Shown piece after piece: positions 24,880 to 31,904 of a stretch of DNA of 64,000 nt (its first letter is position 1; each line of letters begins with the position of its first letter). This DNA is from an uncultured Dorea sp. (GTDB lineage Bacteria > Bacillota > Clostridia > Lachnospirales > Lachnospiraceae). Below the pieces are notes generated by a model. The model saw nothing but the letters and a program-made list of their open reading frames with translations. It did no database searches and was not told where the DNA came from. The stretch covers positions 19,942 to 83,941 of the forward strand of contig CAJUBG010000008.1 of NCBI GenBank assembly GCA_910584575.1, given 5' to 3'. Position numbers and translations under genes: made by a program.

Positions 24880-25755
24880 ATGGAAAATTGGCTTTCAAAG
24901 CTGGAGAGAAAGTTTGGCAGGTACGCCATTCCCAACCTCATGTATTATATTATTATATTGTATGCGGCAGGATTCGTATTAAATATATTGAATCCGGAAT
25001 TTTATTATCGGTATCTGAGCCTTAATGCCCAGGCAATTTTGAACGGGCAGATTTGGAGGGTGGTTACATTTATCATTGAGCCCCCGTCAAACAGTCTGAT
25101 TTTTATCGCGTTTGCCCTGTATCTCTATTATATGATTGGCCAGGAGTTAGAGAATGCCTGGGGCGCGTTTCGGTTTAACCTGTACTTCTTTTCAGGTATG
25201 CTGTTTCATATAGTGGCGGCGATTTTATTATATATAATTACAGGGATGATTCTGCCGATGTCCGTGTGGTATCTTAATATGTCCCTGTTCTTTGCCTTTG
25301 CCGCGCTGTATCCGGATGTACAGTTTTTGGTGTTTTTTGTAATCCCTGTCAAGGTAAAATACCTTGCTCTGATTGACGCGCTGTATTTTATCTATCCCAT
25401 TATTCAGGCGTTTCTGCCGGCCTACGGCGGGAATATTCTGATGGGCAGTTACTATAAAGCGGCGGCGCTGGAATCTGTGGTGTCGCTTCTCAATTTCATG
25501 ATCTTCTTCCTGGGGTCAAGGAATATGAGGCCGTATACGCCCAAGCAGCGCAGGAGGAAGAAGGAGTTTCAGAAGAATATACGAAGGGCCAAGCGTCCGG
25601 TTCAGAATTATGCCAACGGCGCGAAGCATATGTGTGCAATCTGTAAGAGGACTGAACTGGATGATCCGAACCTGGAATTTAGATATTGCTCGAAATGCAA
25701 CGGCAATTATGAATACTGTCAGGATCATCTGTTCACACATACACATGTCAAGTGA
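24880..25755 (+). CDS. Rhomboid-like membrane protein, probably inactive, with C-terminal zinc ribbon
   Basis: 291 residues. About six membrane segments between residues 18 and 215 follow the rhomboid layout (YYIIILYAAGFVLNIL, then GQIWRVVTFIIEP typical of the L1-side WR motif, then IGQELENAWGAFRFNLYFFSG). Where active rhomboids have GxSG the sequence reads WYLNMSLFFAFAALYPD, and the TM6 position that should hold the catalytic His (LESVVSLLNFMIFF) has none, so this is a pseudoprotease. After a basic linker (RRRKKEFQKNIRRAKR) the tail has CAICK, CSKC and CQDH, a likely zinc-binding module. Start ATG follows AAGGAG. A role in membrane-protein binding or quality control is inference. Confidence 0.75.
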   Translation: MENWLSKLERKFGRYAIPNLMYYIIILYAAGFVLNILNPEFYYRYLSLNAQAILNGQIWRVVTFIIEPPSNSLIFIAFALYLYYMIGQELENAWGAFRFNLYFFSGMLFHIVAAILLYIITGMILPMSVWYLNMSLFFAFAALYPDVQFLVFFVIPVKVKYLALIDALYFIYPIIQAFLPAYGGNILMGSYYKAAALESVVSLLNFMIFFLGSRNMRPYTPKQRRRKKEFQKNIRRAKRPVQNYANGAKHMCAICKRTELDDPNLEFRYCSKCNGNYEYCQDHLFTHTHVK

Positions 25756-25778
25756 CGGCAGTATTTTATACTGCTGTC
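25754..25778 (+). terminator. Strong hairpin between pseudo-rhomboid and pyk
   Basis: Eleven-base arms GACGGCAGTAT/ATACTGCTGTC (one G-T pair) with a TTT loop, starting at the pseudo-rhomboid stop codon. No T run follows, so it may be an imperfect terminator or a processing/stability hairpin. Confidence 0.5.
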
Positions 25779-25818
25779 GTGACAGCCACAAATTAAATAT
25801 CAGGAGGAAGACGAAACG

Positions 25819-27255
25819 ATGAAGAAGACAAAGATCATATGTACCCTTGGACCAAGGACTGATGATGACGGGCTGATGAGGAGTCTGGTTCAAAAAGGTA
25901 TGGATATTGCCAGATTCAACTTTTCCCATGGAACCCATGAAGAACAGAAGGCGCGGATGGACAGGCTTAAGAGGCTCCGCGACGAGGAAGGGAAACCTAT
26001 TGCCATACTTTTGGATACCAAAGGGCCGGAGATTCGGACAGGTACACTGAAGGACGGGAAGAAGGTTACGCTGAATGAGGGAGATACCTTTGTTCTGACA
26101 GCACAGGAGGTTGAGGGAGACGCAGGAAAGGTATCCATTACATATGAAGGTCTTGTGGATGATGTCCAGGTCGGAAGTACCATTCTCATTGACGACGGAC
26201 TGATTGGGCTTAAGGTCAAGGCGAAGAATGGTAAGGAGATTGTCTGTACGGTTGTGAACGGAGGCGAGCTTGGCGAGAGGAAGGGGGTCAATGTGCCTAA
26301 CGTTCCGGTAAGGCTTCCGGCGATTACGCAGAAGGATCGGGAGGATATCCGTTTTGGCGCAGAGCAGGAGATTGATTTCATTGCGGCGTCCTTTGTGCGC
26401 AATGCGGAGTGTATCCTTGAGATTCGGGCGTTCCTTAAGGAATGTAAGGCGCCGAATATCCCGATTATTGCGAAGATTGAGAATGCGGAGGGGATTAAGA
26501 ACATCGACGAAATTATCCGCTGTGCGGACGGAATCATGATTGCCCGCGGAGATTTAGGTGTGGAGATTCCTGCTGAGGAGGTTCCTTATCTGCAGAAGAT
26601 GATTATTCAGAAGTGCAATGAGAATTATAAGCCGGTTATTACCGCAACCCAGATGTTAGATTCCATGATGCGCAATCCACGTCCTACCAGGGCGGAGGTA
26701 ACAGACGTGGCGAACGCGGTCTACGACGGGACGGATGCCGTGATGCTCTCAGGCGAGACGGCTCAGGGCAAGTATCCGGTGGAGGCATTGCAGATGATGG
26801 TCCATATCGTGAAGGATACAGAGCAGCATTTGGATTATGAATTGATGATGAAGAAGACGGAGGCACATCACATGAAAAGCACCTCCAGCGCACTGTGCCA
26901 TGCGGCGGTGACGACGGCGAATAATTTGCGGGCAAGATGCATTATCACGCCTACCGTGTCCGGTGTGACGGCCAGGGTGGTATCCAAGTTTAAGCCGAGG
27001 ATGGATATCATCGGTGTGACTCCCAACGAGGCTGCGCTTCGCAGGATGCAGTTATACTGGGGTATCATTCCTCTTAAGTCCATTCCCTTCAGTTCTACGG
27101 AGGATGTCTGCAACGGCGCGATTGACCTGGTGTGCGCGAAGCAGATGGCAGAGGCGGGAGATATCGTGGTGCTGACCGCAGGAATTCCGGCAGCCAATGT
27201 GACCGCGGAACGGGGCGGAGCCAGCAATATTATGCGGATTACCGTAATTGAGTAA
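25819..27255 (+). CDS. pyk: Pyruvate kinase
   Basis: 478-residue glycolytic enzyme that transfers phosphate from phosphoenolpyruvate to ADP. Landmarks: TKIICTLGP at the N-terminus, FNFSHGTHEE, LDTKGPEIRTG, the catalytic region IIAKIENAEGI, MIARGDLGVEIP, and ITATQMLDSMMRNPRPTRAEVTDVANAV, all as in bacterial pyruvate kinases. Length is that of the core enzyme, without the extra C-terminal PEP-utiliser domain found in some Bacilli. RBS AGGAGG precedes the ATG. Confidence 0.98.
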   Translation: MKKTKIICTLGPRTDDDGLMRSLVQKGMDIARFNFSHGTHEEQKARMDRLKRLRDEEGKPIAILLDTKGPEIRTGTLKDGKKVTLNEGDTFVLTAQEVEGDAGKVSITYEGLVDDVQVGSTILIDDGLIGLKVKAKNGKEIVCTVVNGGELGERKGVNVPNVPVRLPAITQKDREDIRFGAEQEIDFIAASFVRNAECILEIRAFLKECKAPNIPIIAKIENAEGIKNIDEIIRCADGIMIARGDLGVEIPAEEVPYLQKMIIQKCNENYKPVITATQMLDSMMRNPRPTRAEVTDVANAVYDGTDAVMLSGETAQGKYPVEALQMMVHIVKDTEQHLDYELMMKKTEAHHMKSTSSALCHAAVTTANNLRARCIITPTVSGVTARVVSKFKPRMDIIGVTPNEAALRRMQLYWGIIPLKSIPFSSTEDVCNGAIDLVCAKQMAEAGDIVVLTAGIPAANVTAERGGASNIMRITVIE

Positions 27256-27281
27256 GGTAAAATCAGAATAGGAATACAGGG

Positions 27282-27321
27282 ACGGGGCTGTCACCATTGG
27301 TACTTAATGGGACAGCCCCGT
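27282..27321 (+). terminator. Hairpin after pyk
   Basis: Perfect 11-bp arms ACGGGGCTGTC/GACAGCCCCGT with an 18-base loop. Only a weak T stretch follows (ATCCTTT). The GGGGCTGTC/GACAGCCCC stem recurs in the terminator at 59537-59558. Confidence 0.65.
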
Positions 27322-27359
27322 ATCCTTTGGGAATAAATGGAGGATATTGTAAAAAAATA

Positions 27360-27388
27360 TTGACACTCACCACATGATACAGTATAGT
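27360..27388 (+). promoter_or_regulatory. Promoter of the TrmB-type regulator and lysA
   Basis: TTGACA (27360-27365), 17-base spacer, TATAGT (27383-27388). The start codon at 27458 is about 70 bases downstream. Confidence 0.8.
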
Positions 27389-27457
27389 GTTCCCTGTGAG
27401 AACTACTAGAACGCCCTCGAAAGTCACATTCAGAAGGCTTGTGAGGTGCGGGATACT

Positions 27458-28189
27458 ATGGGGATGAGGAGTGAAGAATTGGAGCAAGTAACATTTACAG
27501 AACGCCTGATGGAGTTTGGGCTTACGCGTCAGGAGGCGAATATTTATCATTGCCTGCTCGCCGAGGGGAAGGTGACAGGATACGAGGTGGCGAAGCAGAC
27601 GGGGATTTCCAGATCCAATGCGTACAATTCTCTGGCGAACATGACGGAGAAGGGAGCCGCCTACCTTGTGGAGGAGGGACATACGCGCAAATACGTCCCT
27701 GTGCCGCTGGATGAATTCTGCAGGAACCGAATACGGAAGCTTACGGAATCTAAGAAGTGGCTTGGCGAGCATCTGCCTTCGGAAAAAACTTATGTGGATG
27801 GGTATATCACCATTGAGGGCACCGAGCATATTTTGGACAAGATGCGTAATATTTTGAAAAAAGTAGAAGAACAAGTCTATATCAGCCTGACCAGAAACTA
27901 CCTGCTGCTTCTGATCGGAGAGCTTCAAGAGCTTATCATGGATATGAAGCGGGTGGTTATTATCACGGACCAGCCCACAGCATTTCCAAGGGCGAAGGTA
28001 TACATAGGAGAGGATCGGGGCATGCGGATCGGCGTGATTGCGGATTCCCGCTATGTCCTTACCGGCGAATATGGGGAGGGGAGTATGAATACCTGCCTCT
28101 ATTCCGGACAGAGGAATTTCGTAGAGTTATATAAGACCGCGCTTTCCAACGAGATCAAATTACTATCCATGCGAGAGGAGAATCAGTAA
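27458..28189 (+). CDS. TrmB-family transcriptional regulator
   Basis: 243-residue regulator. Residues 14-80 form a winged helix (LMEFGLTRQEANIYHCLL, GYEVAKQTGISRSNAYNSLANMTEKGA is the recognition region), the typical TrmB head. The rest includes TIEGTEHILDKMRNILKKVEEQVYISL, a linker helix leading to a ligand or effector domain. Start: GTG 27446 and two ATGs are in frame; ATG 27458 has GTGAGGTG at 9 bases. lysA begins 2 bases after its stop, so the regulator probably controls its own operon and hence diaminopimelate decarboxylase. Confidence 0.82.
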   Translation: MGMRSEELEQVTFTERLMEFGLTRQEANIYHCLLAEGKVTGYEVAKQTGISRSNAYNSLANMTEKGAAYLVEEGHTRKYVPVPLDEFCRNRIRKLTESKKWLGEHLPSEKTYVDGYITIEGTEHILDKMRNILKKVEEQVYISLTRNYLLLLIGELQELIMDMKRVVIITDQPTAFPRAKVYIGEDRGMRIGVIADSRYVLTGEYGEGSMNTCLYSGQRNFVELYKTALSNEIKLLSMREENQ

Positions 28190-28191
28190 CA

Positions 28192-29463
28192 ATGAAGAAA
28201 GAGACATTCGTGACAAAAGACCAGTTAGAAGATATTGTGAAGGAGTATCCGACACCGTTCCATCTGTACGATGAAAAAGGGATTCGCAAGAATATCAAGG
28301 CGCTTAAGGAAGCATTTTCCTGGAATAAAGGGTACAAAGAATATTTTGCCGTCAAAGCGACGCCGAACCCGTTTTTGATCCATATATTGAGGGAATACGG
28401 CTGCGGCTGCGACTGCTCGTCCTATACGGAGCTTATGCTCTCCGAGGCTGTGGGGTGTGTGGGGGAGGATATCATGTTTTCCTCCAACGATACGCCTGCC
28501 GAGGAATTTGCCTACGCGGACCGTCTGGGCGCAATCATTAACCTGGATGATATTACTCATATTGATTTTCTGGAAAATGTGCTCGGCCATATTCCCGAAA
28601 CCATTAGCTGCCGTTATAATCCCGGCGGTTTGTTCAAGATCAGCAATGATATCATGGATAATCCGGGAGATTCGAAATACGGCATGACCACAGAGCAGTT
28701 GTTTGACGCATTTAAGATATTGAAGCAAAAGGGCGTTAAGGAGTTTGGCATCCATGCATTTCTGGCAAGCAATACGGTGACAAACGAATATTACCCCATG
28801 CTTGCCAAGGTGCTGTTTGAAATCGCCGTAAAACTAAAACGGGAAACAGGAGTCCATATTAAGTTCATTAATTTATCAGGCGGGATTGGGATTCCCTATA
28901 CGCCGGACCAGGAGCCGAACGATATTCGCATGATCGGCGACGGAGTGCGTCGGGTATACGAGGAGGTTCTGGTACCAGAGGGGATGGGCGACGTTGCTAT
29001 TTACACAGAGCTTGGACGCTTCATGATGGGGCCTTACGGCTGTCTGGTCACAAAAGCCATCCACCAAAAGCATACCCACAAAGAATACATAGGCGTGGAT
29101 GCCTGTGCGGTCAACCTGATGCGTCCGGCAATGTACGGCGCTTATCACCATATTACGGTTATGGGCAAGGAGAAGAAGGCCTGCGACCATAAGTACGACG
29201 TTACCGGCTCTCTGTGCGAAAACAACGACAAATTTGCCATTGACCGTATGCTTCCGAAGATTGATATTGGCGATCTTCTGGTCATTCACGATACAGGGGC
29301 CCACGGCTTTGCCATGGGATATAATTACAACGGGAAGCTTAAGTCGGCAGAGCTTTTACTGAAGGAGGACGGCTCTGTACAGTTAATCCGGAGGGCAGAA
29401 ACGCCTGCCGATTATTTTGCAACCTTTGATTGCTTTGAGATTGGCAAAAATTTGATGAAATAA
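28192..29463 (+). CDS. lysA: Diaminopimelate decarboxylase
   Basis: 423-residue PLP enzyme of the alanine-racemase-like fold that makes lysine from meso-diaminopimelate. The PLP lysine is in YFAVKATPNP, the glycine-rich phosphate loop is INLSGGIGIPY, and the other PLP/substrate contacts are in YTELGRFMMGPYG and the C-terminal VTGSLCENNDKF with its catalytic cysteine; GDLLVIHDTGAHGFAM is the closing motif. Related carboxynorspermidine or ornithine decarboxylases are alternatives, but the motif set suits LysA. It is co-transcribed with the TrmB-type regulator. Confidence 0.85.
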   Translation: MKKETFVTKDQLEDIVKEYPTPFHLYDEKGIRKNIKALKEAFSWNKGYKEYFAVKATPNPFLIHILREYGCGCDCSSYTELMLSEAVGCVGEDIMFSSNDTPAEEFAYADRLGAIINLDDITHIDFLENVLGHIPETISCRYNPGGLFKISNDIMDNPGDSKYGMTTEQLFDAFKILKQKGVKEFGIHAFLASNTVTNEYYPMLAKVLFEIAVKLKRETGVHIKFINLSGGIGIPYTPDQEPNDIRMIGDGVRRVYEEVLVPEGMGDVAIYTELGRFMMGPYGCLVTKAIHQKHTHKEYIGVDACAVNLMRPAMYGAYHHITVMGKEKKACDHKYDVTGSLCENNDKFAIDRMLPKIDIGDLLVIHDTGAHGFAMGYNYNGKLKSAELLLKEDGSVQLIRRAETPADYFATFDCFEIGKNLMK

Positions 29464-29478
29464 TTCCTCTGTCAAGAG

Positions 29479-29507
29479 TTGATTTTGTGCAATAATAAGA
29501 GTAAAAT
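29479..29507 (+). promoter_or_regulatory. Promoter of the lipoprotein gene
   Basis: TTGATT (29479-29484), 17-base spacer, TAAAAT (29502-29507), about 50 bases before ATG 29557. Confidence 0.6.
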
Positions 29508-29556
29508 AGTTTATGTGCGAAATATGTGCGCATTATTTTGTGAAGGAGGAATAATC

Positions 29557-30195
29557 ATGAAGAAAAGAGGATTGCTGGCAGTATTGCTCATTGCAGTCAT
29601 GGCGCTGTTATGCGGCTGCAAAGGAATGAGTGCGGAGGACGCACAGTCTTATGCGAAGTCCATCATGGACGCAAGCTATAAGGGAGAGTTTGACAAGTAC
29701 GTTGAATGGACGAAGTCGTCAAAGGAAGAAGCCCAGGAGCTTTATGAGAGTAATATTGATACTACCATGCAAGAAGCAGGATTTTCACAGCTTGGACTGT
29801 CTGAGGAGTTGACTGCCAATTACAGACAGTTATTCCTGGACATGATTAAACAGGCGAACTATGAAGTTGGCGAAGCAAAGGAAGCAGGAGACAAGGCTTA
29901 CACGGTTGACGTGACAGTGAAGCCGTTTACCGGTTTTGACGGGCTTCAGGCAGAGGTAGAGGCTGCTACGATGGCAGAGGTGGAGAACATCGATGTGACA
30001 GACCAGAATGCAATCAACGAGCTGGTATTCCAGAAGATGTATGAGATTATGGCTGCAAAGGTAGCGTCTCCTACTTATGGTGATCCTACCACGGTGACCA
30101 TTACAGTGAAGCCGGATTCTGACGGTGTGTATTTCATCGACCAGACCGACATGACGGCGTTGGATGACGCTTTGTTCCCGTCAGATGCTTTCTAA
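29557..30195 (+). CDS. Membrane-anchored lipoprotein of unknown function (DUF5105-like)
   Basis: 212 residues. A lipoprotein signal is clear: MKKR, hydrophobic LLAVLLIAVMALL, lipobox LCGC with the lipidated Cys at 21. The mature part is acidic, with a helical first half (AEDAQSYAKSIMDASYKGEFDKYVEWT) and a beta-rich second half (YTVDVTVKPFTGF, TTVTITVKPDSDGVYFID). This layout resembles small Firmicutes lipoproteins of the DUF5105 kind, but I cannot confirm the family. It is monocistronic, with its own promoter and AAGGAGGA ribosome site. Confidence 0.8.
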   Translation: MKKRGLLAVLLIAVMALLCGCKGMSAEDAQSYAKSIMDASYKGEFDKYVEWTKSSKEEAQELYESNIDTTMQEAGFSQLGLSEELTANYRQLFLDMIKQANYEVGEAKEAGDKAYTVDVTVKPFTGFDGLQAEVEAATMAEVENIDVTDQNAINELVFQKMYEIMAAKVASPTYGDPTTVTITVKPDSDGVYFIDQTDMTALDDALFPSDAF

Positions 30196-30228
30196 AAATT
30201 TTGCTTCTAAATTTTTTGAATAAAAGCA

Positions 30229-30257
30229 TTGACATTGGCTGCATTTGCAGTTATAAT
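30229..30257 (+). promoter_or_regulatory. Consensus promoter of tRNA-Leu
   Basis: TTGACA (30229-30234), exactly 17 bases, TATAAT (30252-30257): a perfect consensus, as is common for stable RNA genes. A 7-bp hairpin TGCCGGT/ACCGGCA (30267-30284) lies between it and the tRNA and may be a processing site. Confidence 0.9.
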
Positions 30258-30291
30258 TTACCATGTTGCCGGTGCTTACCGGCAGCGATAA

Positions 30292-30374
30292 GCGGATGTG
30301 GCGGAATGGCAGACGCACAAGACTCAAAATCTTGCGGGGGCGACCTCGTGTGGGTTCAAGTCCCACCATCCGCA
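30292..30374 (+). tRNA. tRNA-Leu (anticodon CAA)
   Basis: Cloverleaf folds by eye: acceptor GCGGATG/CATCCGC, anticodon stem CAAGA/TCTTG around loop CTCAAAA with anticodon CAA at 30325-30327, a long variable arm (GGGGGCGACCTCGTG region) as expected for a class II tRNA, and T loop GGTTCAAGTCC. The 3' CCA is not encoded. It reads UUG codons. Confidence 0.96.
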
Positions 30375-30382
30375 GTATTAAA

Positions 30383-30431
30383 AGGTATTTAGATAAGGTG
30401 AGCTTGTTCATTTATCTAAGTATCTTTTTTT
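30383..30431 (+). terminator. Terminator of tRNA-Leu
   Basis: Arms AGGTATTTAGATAA/TTATCTAAGTATCT (two G-T pairs) with a loop of 15 bases, followed by a run of T from 30424. Confidence 0.85.
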
Positions 30432-30477
30432 GTTTGAATATGGTAAAACCATAAAGCAGGGGCGGCATAATAAGGGC

Positions 30478-30506
30478 TTTACACTGCAATCACCGATTGA
30501 TATAAT
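30478..30506 (+). promoter_or_regulatory. Promoter with spacer dyad for the small gene at 30550-30726
   Basis: TTTACA (30478-30483), 17-base spacer, TATAAT (30501-30506). The spacer carries the perfect inverted repeat CAATC-ACC-GATTG (30487-30499). The whole element, including GGC before TTTACA and AAGTAC after TATAAT, closely matches the minus-strand promoter at 14936-14964. Confidence 0.85.
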
Positions 30507-30549
30507 AAGTACAAAGAAAACGGCGTTCTAAAAGAGAGAGGTGAAAAAT

Positions 30550-30726
30550 ATGCCGTACAATGAAAAAGAATATAACGGATATCTTATCGACCAGCTTAGA
30601 CTGCTTAAACGCATTGAGGCAGTAACCAAAGATAAAGAGGCATTAGAAGTAATTGAGTTTGAAAGAGAATTTATTGAACAAAAGCTGTATCAGAATCCGT
30701 CTTTAACCAAAGATACAAAGGGCTAG
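30550..30726 (+). CDS. Small conserved protein (58 aa), paralogue of the one at 14726-14893
   Basis: ATG 30550 with AGAGAGGTG upstream (an in-frame GTG at 30541 is part of the ribosome site and not a likely start). The helical protein reads LIDQLRLLKRIEAV, KDKEALEVIEFEREFIEQKLYQNPSL. Shared positions with the first copy are the leucines and LL-R-E of helix 1 and FE, IE, KLYQ, P, L of helix 2. It begins MPYNEKE, the other MPGEKEI, so even the N-terminus is alike. It lies 27 bases before the aldo/keto reductase gene, which may share the promoter. Function is unknown. Confidence 0.82.
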   Translation: MPYNEKEYNGYLIDQLRLLKRIEAVTKDKEALEVIEFEREFIEQKLYQNPSLTKDTKG

Positions 30727-30753
30727 AAAAGAAAATACCAGGAGGATAAGAGC

Positions 30754-31860
30754 ATGTACTATAAACAGTATGGCAACACGGATATGAAGGTGTCGGCAGT
30801 CGGCCTTGGCACTATGCGCTATAATGAGGAGGATATCAAGGCAGACCGTCTGGAAAAATGTGCCGAGATTCCCCTCTATGCATTTGAGAAAGGAATTAAC
30901 TATTGGGATACAGCGCCCTTCTACTGTGAGGACAAGAGCGAGATTGTGACAGGAATCGCGTTATCTCAGGTAAAAAGAAGTGAAGTCTATGTAACTTCCA
31001 AGACCAATCTGGGAACAATAGAAGCAGGCGACCATCCCAAGAAGGAGGATTTCAGAAGGAGGCTTGAAACCTCCCTTGACAGGTTAAAGACGGATTACAT
31101 TGATTTTTACCATATGTGGTGTATGTTAAGCCTTAAGTCTTGGGAGAAGCACATGGACGCTCTCTATGGTTTTTTTGAGGATGCAAAGCGGGAGGGCTTG
31201 ATTCGGAATATCGTATTTTCCTCCCACATGCAGGGGGATGAGATTGAGACTGTGGTTGAGACAGGGAAGTTTGCAGGTATGCTGATTGGATATAATGCAT
31301 TGAACCATCGCTTCCGCCAGAGTGGGATTGAGGCTGCATATGAGAATGGGATGGGTGTGGTAGTCATGAATCCTCTGGGCGGAGGAATGATACCGGAGAA
31401 TCAGGAGGCTTTCTCCTATCTGACGGAGGGGACCGACTTGACCGTGCCACAGGCGGCCCTTCGGTTTGTCGCCTCCCATAAGGAGATTACGATAACGCTG
31501 GCAGGATGTACGACAAAAGAGCATGTGGACGATGCGGTGAAGGCTGTGGAGAATCTAAAGGAAAGGCCGGCAAAGGAGATTGTGAAGGAATACGAGGGCA
31601 AAGGCGTGGCTCTGAATAATCTGTGTACCGGATGCTCATACTGTCAGGTATGCCCGAAGAAGATTCCGATAGCAAAATACATGGATGCATATAACCAGAT
31701 GATTCTGACAGGAGACAGGCAGGCTATTGGGGACCGTATCGAGAACCATTGGGGGATTACGAAGGATAAGGCGGGAGATTGTATTGCCTGCGGCAGATGT
31801 GAGAGGCACTGTACTCAGCATCTCCCCATTATAGAGAGGCTTAAGGAGATTGCAGGGTAG
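30754..31860 (+). CDS. Aldo/keto reductase with C-terminal [4Fe-4S] domain
   Basis: 368 residues. Residues 1-275 are an aldo/keto reductase barrel: MKVSAVGLGTMRYN, NYWDTAPFY with the catalytic Asp and Tyr positions, VYVTSKTNLG with the Lys, LDRLKTDYIDFYHMW with His, and TITLAGCTTKEHVDDA near the cofactor end. The C-terminal part has CTGCSYCQVCPKKIPI and CIACGRCERHC, two CxxCxxC clusters followed by C-P/T-type cysteines, so two [4Fe-4S] clusters are likely. The family is common in anaerobes and probably exchanges electrons between NAD(P)H and ferredoxin-like partners; the substrate is unknown. Confidence 0.9.
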   Translation: MYYKQYGNTDMKVSAVGLGTMRYNEEDIKADRLEKCAEIPLYAFEKGINYWDTAPFYCEDKSEIVTGIALSQVKRSEVYVTSKTNLGTIEAGDHPKKEDFRRRLETSLDRLKTDYIDFYHMWCMLSLKSWEKHMDALYGFFEDAKREGLIRNIVFSSHMQGDEIETVVETGKFAGMLIGYNALNHRFRQSGIEAAYENGMGVVVMNPLGGGMIPENQEAFSYLTEGTDLTVPQAALRFVASHKEITITLAGCTTKEHVDDAVKAVENLKERPAKEIVKEYEGKGVALNNLCTGCSYCQVCPKKIPIAKYMDAYNQMILTGDRQAIGDRIENHWGITKDKAGDCIACGRCERHCTQHLPIIERLKEIAG

Positions 31861-31904
31861 GCTGGCATCTGTATTCTTAAGGGAAAACAGGGGGAATCTG
31901 ATAT

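Noticed and set aside
25890..26537. 215-codon frame opposite pyruvate kinase
   Set aside because: Ser/Pro-rich low-complexity translation, opposite a certain gene; an antisense shadow.
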